Source: Rhodobacteraceae bacterium HLUCCO18
GTDB lineage: Bacteria; Pseudomonadota; Alphaproteobacteria; Rhodobacterales; Rhodobacteraceae
Direction of reading: 5' to 3'
NCBI GenBank assembly: GCA_001314805.1
Contig: LJSY01000017.1
Span: 1 to 64,000, forward strand
DNA length: 64,000 nt
Shown here: positions 62,653 through 64,000 of the stretch, in pieces
Layout of the letters: each line of letters starts with the position of its first letter
Position numbering within the stretch: position 1 is the first letter of the stretch
Notes under the pieces: model-generated
Seen by the model: only the letters and a program-made list of their open reading frames with translations
Database searches by the model: none
What the model was told of the DNA's origin: nothing
Program-made: the position numbers and the translations under genes

Positions 62653-62862
62653 TCAGCCTCCAGCCTGTCCGCGCGCGTAAACGAATGCGAGGATCAGCAG
62701 GACCGCGACGAATTGCGCGATCAGGCGCCAGCGCATGAACCGGTTCGAGTTCGTGCGCGCGTACTCGCCGCCGCCGCGGAACGAATTGATCCCCATCAGG
62801 AGAATGACGAGCACCGCCAGACAGGCGAGCATCGCGATGATGAAAAGCGGGTCGTTCAGCAT
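62653..62862 (-). CDS. HIG1-like small twin-transmembrane protein
   Basis: A 69-residue protein with two membrane helices (about 6-25 and 47-63) linked by a basic loop GEYARTNSNRFMRWRL. This layout is the HIG_1_N (hypoxia-induced gene 1) type found in alphaproteobacteria, related to mitochondrial factors that associate with cytochrome oxidase; the bacterial role is not proven. ATG at 62862. Lies 3 bp before the adenosyltransferase gene, a frequent pair in Rhodobacterales. Confidence 0.88.
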   Translation of the reverse strand: MLNDPLFIIAMLACLAVLVILLMGINSFRGGGEYARTNSNRFMRWRLIAQFVAVLLILAFVYARGQAGG

Positions 62863-62911
62863 TGGTCTTCCTTCCTCGTCCCCCGCGATCTAGGGGGCCG
62901 CTCGCAAAAGG

Positions 62912-63736
62912 CTATAGCCGCGCGCCGATCCAGTCCTGCACGCGATCGGGCAGGACCCGCGTCAGGACGGCGGCGACATGGGCATGTGGGGTGATGAGGT
63001 ACCGCGTGCGCGGACGCGGCGCCTCGACGGCATGAACGAGTTTTCTGACGACATGGTCGGCGGTGCCCTCGAAGAGAACCGGCGCGTCGCTGTCGCGCTG
63101 GGCCATGAACTCGTCCCTGTAGAACCCGGCATGGCGCGAGGCGTCGATATCGATCCAGCGGTTGAAAAGCCGCACGGAGTTCTCGCGGAACCCGGAGGCG
63201 ACGGGGCCGGTATTCAGGATCGAGACATGCACGCCGGTGCCGCGCAGCTCGACCCGCATGGTTTTCGCCAGCCCCTCGACCGCGTGTTTCGTCGCGACAT
63301 AGGCGGCCCGCCACCGGAGCGCCGTGTAGCCCACGACGGAGGAATGCATGACGATCCGACCGTGCCCCTGCGCGATCATCATGGGCAGGGCGAGGCGCGT
63401 CAGCTGGTGCACGCCGAAAACGTTGGAGGCGAAGACCAGTTCCAGCGCCTCGCGCGGGACATCCTCGGCCGCGCCGGACATGCCGTGCCCGCCATTGTTG
63501 AACAGCGCGTCCAGCCTGCCGCCCGTGATCTCCATGGCCGAGGTCCAGCCGGTCTCGACGCTCGCGGTATCGCCATGGTCGATCCCCACGCTGTCGAAGC
63601 CGTCCGCGATCCGCGCGGCGACATCCTCGGGCTTGCGGCAGGCGGCGATCACGTGCCATCCGCGCTCGCGCAGCGTATGCGCGGCGGCCAGGCCGATGCC
63701 GGAGGAACATCCGGTGATGAGAATGCTGCGCGTCAC
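62912..63736 (-). CDS. SDR family oxidoreductase
   Basis: A 274-residue classical short-chain dehydrogenase. ITGCSSGIGLAAAHTL (7-22) binds NAD(P); NNGGHG (80-85) stands for the NNAG motif, Ser132-133 and Tyr146-x3-Lys150 (YVATK) form the active site. The first-strand GCSSGIG variant and the C-terminal region RTRYLITPHAHVAAVLTRVLPD are typical of a subgroup with unknown, probably lipid or hydroxysteroid-like substrates. ATG at 63736. Convergent context none; same strand as neighbours. Confidence 0.9.
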   Translation of the reverse strand: MTRSILITGCSSGIGLAAAHTLRERGWHVIAACRKPEDVAARIADGFDSVGIDHGDTASVETGWTSAMEITGGRLDALFNNGGHGMSGAAEDVPREALELVFASNVFGVHQLTRLALPMMIAQGHGRIVMHSSVVGYTALRWRAAYVATKHAVEGLAKTMRVELRGTGVHVSILNTGPVASGFRENSVRLFNRWIDIDASRHAGFYRDEFMAQRDSDAPVLFEGTADHVVRKLVHAVEAPRPRTRYLITPHAHVAAVLTRVLPDRVQDWIGARL

Positions 63737-63770
63737 GCGGGTTTTCCTGTCCTGCGGCTACTGACCACGG

Positions 63771-64000
63771 CTAGTCCGCGGGCTCAAGGAAATCCTCGGA
63801 CATGTATCCCGTCAGCCCCGTGTCGGGGACGCGGAGATGCACCCAGCCATCGGCGACACGTTCGATCACCTCCACCTCCGTGCCCAGCGTCAGGGCCGCG
63901 AGGATCTCGTCCCCGGTGGAGGGTCCGGCGCGGAAATTGACCCGGTCGCCCGTGACCCGGAGGCGCGTTCCATCGGTCGCACCGGGGGCGGCGGGCGCCT
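63771..64000 (-). CDS. SH3b-domain protein, C-terminal part
   Basis: The 5' end lies beyond the window; 75 codons remain. The visible part is one bacterial SH3 (SH3_3) domain: RVTGDRVNFRAGPSTGDEI, VEVIERVADGWVHLRV and GYMSEDFLEPAD at the end. The Asn-Phe-Arg-x-Gly-Pro-Ser motif is the domain hallmark. Such domains occur in secreted or cell-wall-associated proteins; upstream Ala-Pro-rich residues suggest a linker. The full protein and its location cannot be judged here. Confidence 0.8.
   Translation of the reverse strand, partial: APAAPGATDGTRLRVTGDRVNFRAGPSTGDEILAALTLGTEVEVIERVADGWVHLRVPDTGLTGYMSEDFLEPAD

Overview
The window is chromosomal DNA from a high-GC alphaproteobacterium, almost certainly of the Rhodobacteraceae/Roseobacteraceae group. 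The evidence is the gene families (Mcl1, Mcd, TIGR02302, DUF1491, DUF2834, DUF6473, a DUF4177 protein starting MSYFEYK), the ChvIG-HprK-RapZ-EIIA-HPr locus, uniform codon use, and a ubiquinone-type polyprenyl synthase. No transposase, integrase, phage gene, CRISPR array, tRNA or rRNA was seen. Coding density is very high and many neighbours overlap by 1-28 nt.

Layout. 1-0.6 kb: 3' end of fmt and a small membrane protein. 0.7-4.8 kb: mcl1, a DUF2061 protein, an XRE-type regulator with palindromes in its promoter region, accA and a DUF4177 protein. 4.8-7.7 kb: minus-strand group ftsE-ftsX-plsC-PPOx. 7.9-14.4 kb: a zinc-ribbon membrane protein, the large TIGR02302 protein, lysA, qor and DUF2834. 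14.7-21.1 kb: ETF-QO, a TPR lipoprotein-like protein, ispE, a polyprenyl diphosphate synthase, DUF2007 and a TrmN6-like methyltransferase. 21.2-23.9 kb: a YdcH-type peptide, a possible 35-residue peptide with its own promoter and terminator, and phaB/phaA. 24-33.4 kb: an EAL phosphodiesterase, tag, tlpA, argH plus a tiny lipoprotein, greA, a TRIC channel, rnhA, a methyltransferase, DUF3429, ispH and an NYN protein. 33.5-45.4 kb: folK, rpoZ, rsh, DUF2062, pdxJ, acpS, lepB, rnc, an insertion of NQO plus inverted argC, then era, DUF1491, Pr6Pr, recO and thpR. 45.4-51.5 kb: a reductase with a palindromic operator, mcd, TauE, DUF3859 and pckA. 51.9-57.5 kb: chvI-chvG-hprK-rapZ-EIIA-HPr-acyltransferase. 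57.5-64 kb: hbd, DUF6473, etfA/etfB, a hemolysin III homologue, a PduO-type adenosyltransferase, a HIG1-like protein, an SDR and a truncated SH3b protein.

Metabolic theme. Several genes belong to acetyl-CoA assimilation and C4-C5 acyl-CoA metabolism: phaA/phaB, a 3-hydroxybutyryl-CoA dehydrogenase, (2S)-methylsuccinyl-CoA dehydrogenase (mcd), malyl-CoA lyase (mcl1), the electron route EtfAB to ETF-QO, the cobalamin adenosyltransferase that serves acyl-CoA mutases, accA, and pckA for gluconeogenesis. They are scattered, not in one operon. A 17-bp palindrome upstream of phaB recurs with one mismatch upstream of ETF-QO, and its 9-mer half recurs upstream of mcd, which suggests (inference) a common regulator.

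Most of the window is ordinary housekeeping. The parts most worth following are the shared palindrome, the self-contained small transcription unit at 21596-21820, the stacked palindromes at 25671-25714, the dyads upstream of the XRE gene, the reductase at 45441-46448 and chvI, and the interruption of rnc-era.
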